This document shows positions 60,967 to 64,000 of a stretch of 64,000 bases of DNA, piece by piece. The translations under genes and the position numbers were made by a program. The stretch is from assembly GCF_050947335.1 (NCBI RefSeq), contig NW_027473479.1, forward strand, positions 62,001 to 126,000. The letters are read 5' to 3'. The stretch is from Megachile rotundata (Eukaryota; Arthropoda; Insecta; Hymenoptera; Megachilidae). A model generated the notes under the pieces. It saw only the letters and a program-made list of their open reading frames with translations, was not told the DNA's origin and searched no databases. Numbering within the stretch: position 1 is the stretch's first letter; every line of letters starts with the position of its first letter.

Positions 60967-61967
60967 GTGTGATTGTGTGATTGAGATTGTGTGATTGTGA
61001 TTGTGTGATTGTGATTGTGTGATTGTGTGATTGTGATTGTGTGATTGTGATCGTGTGATTGTGATCGTGTGATTGTGATCGTGTGATTGTGATCGTGTGA
61101 TTGTGATTGTGATTGTGTGATTGTGATTGTGTGATTGTGATTGTGTGATTGTGATTGTGTGATTGTGATTGTGTGATTGTGATTGTGTGATTATGATTGT
61201 GTGATTGTGATTGTGTGATTGTGATTGTGTGATTGTGATTGTGTGATTGTGATTGTGTGATTGTGATTGTGTGATTGAGATTGTGTGATTGTGGTTGTGT
61301 GACTGTGGTTGTGTGATTGTGGTTGTGTGATTGTGGTTGTGTGATTGTGGTTGTATGATTGTGGTTGTGTGATTGTGGTTGTGTGACTGTGGTTGTGTGA
61401 TTGTGGTTGTGTGATTGTGGTTGTGTGATTGTGGTTGTATGATTGTGGTTGTGTGATTGCGATTGTGTGATTGCAATTGTGTGACTCTGTGATTCTGATT
61501 GTGTGATTGTGATTGTGAGATTGTGATTGTGTGATTGTGATTGTGTAATTGGGATTGTGTGACTGGGATTGCGTGATTGAGAGTGTGTGATTGTGATTTT
61601 GTGATTGTGATTGTGTGATTGTGATTGTGTGATTGTGTGATTGTGTGATTGTGTGATTGTGTGATTGTGGGATTGTGTGATTGTATGATTGTGATTGTGT
61701 GATTGTGATTGTGTGATTGTGATTGTGCGACTGTGATTGTGCGACTGCGATTGTGTGACTGCGATAGTGTGATTGCGATTGTGTGATTGCAATTGTGTGA
61801 TTGCGTGACTGTGATTGCGTGACTGTGATTGCGTGACTGTGATTGTGTGACTGTGATTGTGTGACTGTGATTGTGTGACTGTGATTGTGCGACTGTGATT
61901 GTGCGACTGCGATTGTGTGACTGCGATAGTGTGATTGCGATTGTGTGATTGCAATTGTGTGATTGTG
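60967..61967. repeat. GATC cluster 14 (4 units) and type II cassette tail
   Basis: After module D come only a few 14-mers, then GATC at 61049, 61063, 61077 and 61091, 14-mers with GATTATG near 61189, GATTGAGATTG, GGTT array (about 61290-61455), module E with GTGACTCTG near 61481 and GTAATTGGG near 61546, and a long GACT array. This segment replaces the 8-mer array that normally follows module D. Confidence 0.85.
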
Positions 61968-63454
61968 TCATTGTGATTGTGTGGTTGAGAGTGTGTGATT
62001 GTGATTATGTGATTGTGATTGTGTGATTGTGATTGTGTGATTGTGATTGTGTGATTGTGATTGTGTGATTGTGATTGTGTGATTATGATTGTGTGATTGT
62101 GATTGTGTGATTGTGATTGTGTGATTGTGATTGTGTGATTGTGATTGTGTGATTGTGATTGTGTGATTGACATTGTGTGATTGTGGTTGTGTGACTGTGG
62201 TTGTGTGATTGTGGTTGTGTGATTGTGGTTGTGTGATTGTGGTTGTATGATTGTGGTTGTGTGATTGTGGTTGTGTGATTGTGGTTGTGTGATTGTGGTT
62301 GTGTGATCGTGGTTGTGTGATTGTGGTTGTGTGATTGTGGTTGTATGATTGTGGTTGTGTGATTGTGGTTGTGTGATTGCGGTTGTGTGATTGCGATTGT
62401 GTGATTGCGATTGTGTGATTGCGGTTGTGTGATTGCGATTGTGTGATTGCGATTGTGTGATTGCGATTGTGTGATTGCAATTGTGTGATTCTGTGATTCT
62501 GATTGTGTGACTGTGATTGTGAGATTGTGATTGTGTGATTGTGATTGTGTAATTAGGATAGTGTGACTGGGATTGCGTGATTGAGAGTGTGTGATTGTGA
62601 TTTTGTGATTGTGATTGTGTGATTGTGTGATTGTGTGATTGTGATTGTGTGATTATGATTGTGTGATTGTGATTGTGTGATTGTGATTGTGAGATTGTGA
62701 TTGTGTGATTGTGATTGTGTGATTGTGATTGTGTGATTGTGATTGTGAGATTGTGATTGTGTGATTGTGATTGTGTGATTGTGATTGTGTGATTGTGATT
62801 GTGTGATTGTGATTGTGTGATTGTGATTGTGTGATTGTGATTGTGTGATTGTGATTGTGTGATTGTGATTGTGTGATTGTGTGATTGTGATTGTGTGATT
62901 GTGATCGTGTGATTGTGATCGTGTGATTGTGATCGTGTGATTGTGATCGTGTGATTGTGATTGTGATTGTGTGATTGTGATTGTGTGATTGTGATTGTGT
63001 GATTGTGATTGTGTGATTGTGATTGTGTGATTGTGATTGTGTGATTGTGTGATTGTGTGATTGTGTGTGTGTGATTGTGTGATTGTGTGATTGTGTGATT
63101 GTGTGATTGTGTGATTGTGAGATTGTGTGATTGTGTGATTGTGTGATTGTGATTGTGTGATTGTGATTGTGTGATTGTGTGATTGTGTGATTGTGTGATT
63201 GTGATTGTGTGATTGTGATTGTGATTGTGATTATGATTGTGTGATTGTGATTGTGTGATTGTGATTGCGTGATTGTGTGATTGCGTGATTGCGTGATTGC
63301 GTGATTGCGTGATTGCGTGATTGCGTGTTTGCGTGATTGCGTGATTGTGTGATTGTGTGATTGTGTGATTGTGTGATTGTGTGATTGTGTGATTGTGTGA
63401 TTGTGTGATTGTATGATTGTGATTGTGTGATTGTGATTGTTTGATTGTGATTGT
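61968..63454. repeat. Block T2
   Basis: Copies 59300-60792 at 2,632-2,668 bp. It has GATTGACATTG near 62165, a GGTT array with one GATCGTGG, GTAATTAGGATAG (62549), GATC cluster 15 (GATC at 62903, 62917, 62931 and 62945), (GT)5 at 63063, GATTATG (63229) and a short CpG block (63265-63345). Confidence 0.87.
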
Positions 63455-63628
63455 GCGACTGTGATTGTGTGACTGCGATTGTGTGACTGCGATAGTGTGA
63501 TTGCGATTGTGTGATTGCAATTGTGTGATTGCGTGACTGTGATTGCGTGACTGTGATTGCGCGGCTGCGATTGTGCAACTGTGATTGTGCGACTGCTTTT
63601 GTGTGGTTGCGATTGTGTGATTGCAATT
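63455..63628. repeat. Module D, copy 10
   Basis: 174 bp, GCGCGGCTGCG at 63559, 2,662 bp after copy 9. Confidence 0.9.
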
Positions 63629-64000
63629 GTGTGATTGTGTGATTGAGATTGTGTGATTGTGATTGTGTGATTGTGATTGTGTGATTGTGTGATTGTGTGA
63701 TTGTGTGCTTGTGTGATTGTGTGATTGTGTGATTGTGTGATTGTGTGATTGTGTGATTGTGTGATTGTGTGATTGTTTGATTGTGTGATTGTGTGATTGT
63801 GTGATTGTGTGATTGTGTGATTGTGTGATTGTGTGATTGTGTGATTGTGTGATTGTGTGATTGTGATTGTGAGATTGTGGTTGTGTGATTGTGATTGTGT
63901 GATTGTGATTGTGTGATTGTGATTGTGTGATTGTGATTGTGTGATTGTGATTGTGTGATTGTGATTGTGTGATTGTGATTGTGTGATTGTGATTGAGTGA
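63629..64000. repeat. 8-mers and 14-mers running off the window
   Basis: GATTGAGATTG, 14-mers, 8-mers with GTGCTTG near 63707 and GTTTGATTG near 63775, GAGATTGTGG junction near 63871, then 14-mers to a GAGTG at the last bases. The array plainly continues past the window. Confidence 0.85.

Larger units (their letters stand above)
1..64000. repeat. Satellite DNA array filling the window (8-mer and 14-mer units)
   Basis: Every part of the window can be written with the words GTGTGATT (8 bp) and GTGATT (6 bp) plus point variants. The two dominant textures are pure 8-mer runs and 8+6 alternation (14-mer GTGTGATTGTGATT, composition G5 T7 A2 C0). Orientation is constant from end to end. No non-repetitive segment longer than about 200 bp exists, and even the most diverged modules are recognisable derivatives of the same words. 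No array edge is visible at either end, so the window lies inside a larger array. Eukaryotic constitutive heterochromatin is the likely setting; this is inferred from array length and higher-order organisation, not from any unique flank. Confidence 0.97.

Noticed and set aside
687..63626. Dozens of long - strand open frames (up to 8,761 codons) as protein-coding genes
   Set aside because: They are products of a stop-free repeat. All three - frames are open with the same peptide, frames overlap each other extensively, starts are mostly TTG from GCAATTG words or ATG from TCAT words, and stops fall wherever a TTA or TCA variant occurs. There is no codon structure, ribosome-binding site, domain or conserved non-repeat region.
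1..64000. A giant His/Asn-rich, prion-like or metal-binding repeat protein
   Set aside because: The peptide composition follows from translating CACAATCA-type DNA. Indels between copies are multiples of 8 and 14 bp, not of 3, so the array does not preserve a reading frame.
1..64000. CRISPR array
   Set aside because: Repeats are directly adjacent with no unique spacers, and no cas genes are present.
1..64000. Telomeric repeat array
   Set aside because: The G/T-rich strand suggests it, but the unit has no GG or GGG run in its consensus, higher-order cassettes and diverged modules are abundant, and no chromosome end or canonical telomere unit is visible.
1..64000. Bacterial or phage origin
   Set aside because: I know of no tens-of-kb array of 8-14 bp units in prokaryotes, and there is no gene in 64 kb. 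A eukaryotic satellite is far more likely, though no flanking sequence proves it.
1..64000. Z-DNA or G-quadruplex forming potential
   Set aside because: Alternating GT tracts are mostly 5 bases (10-11 at nine sites), too short for strong Z-DNA, and GGG occurs only in scattered GGGATTG words, never as four close runs.
1..64000. tRNA, rRNA, other structured RNA or transposon remnants
   Set aside because: No self-complementary segments, no terminal inverted repeats, no A-tails and no non-repeat insert were seen anywhere.

Overview
The whole 64 kb is one head-to-tail satellite DNA array. I see no gene, RNA gene, transposon, CRISPR array or unique sequence. Almost every base belongs to one of two short words on the + strand: an 8-mer GTGTGATT and a 6-mer GTGATT. 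They occur as pure 8-mer runs or alternate as the 14-mer GTGTGATTGTGATT. All units point the same way; I found no inverted segment. The + strand is rich in T and G and nearly free of C. A satellite this long, with nested higher-order repeats and a CpG/TpG/CpA variant pattern suggesting cytosine methylation, fits eukaryotic heterochromatin (pericentromeric or subtelomeric) from a long-read assembly. The sequence does not let me name a taxon.

Layout. From 1 to about 32.5 kb, cassettes combine four elements: 14-mer arrays; CpG-rich 8-mer blocks (GCGTGATT), often carrying a GCCTGG landmark; plain 8-mer arrays; and short landmarks (GTCGG at many sites, GTCTGTTTGGG at six sites between 18.1 and 27.0 kb). 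Within this half, 2.3-5.4 kb is a roughly 1.14 kb higher-order repeat, and 18.6-28.6 kb carries four copies of a larger cassette. The most homogeneous stretch is 30.5-32.5 kb, about 142 14-mers with no variant seen. From about 32.5 to 64 kb the organisation changes. Cassettes of roughly 0.78-0.93 kb (GTCATTG landmark, 14-mers, GTGTGATTGTGGTT array, diverged module E, 8-mers, GTGACTGTGATT array) are mixed with GATCGTG clusters and short CpG blocks. These are then duplicated on scales of 2.66, 3.5, 7.15-7.4 and 8.15 kb.

Three elements stand out. A diverged module (module D) occurs ten times, always 174 bp, while the arrays around it change length. Fifteen clusters of 4-7 GATCGTG variants mark nearly the only GATC sites. 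Indels between duplicated copies are almost all sums of whole 8-bp and 14-bp units.

The - strand is open over very long distances (one stop-free frame covers 687-26972), but this follows from composition. Neither word contains TTA, CTA or TCA, and because 8 and 14 are not multiples of 3, all three - frames read the same His/Asn/Thr/Gln/Ser/Ile repeat. The + strand has TGA in every unit and is closed in all frames. I therefore annotate no CDS. Block boundaries are approximate to about one repeat unit unless a landmark position is given.
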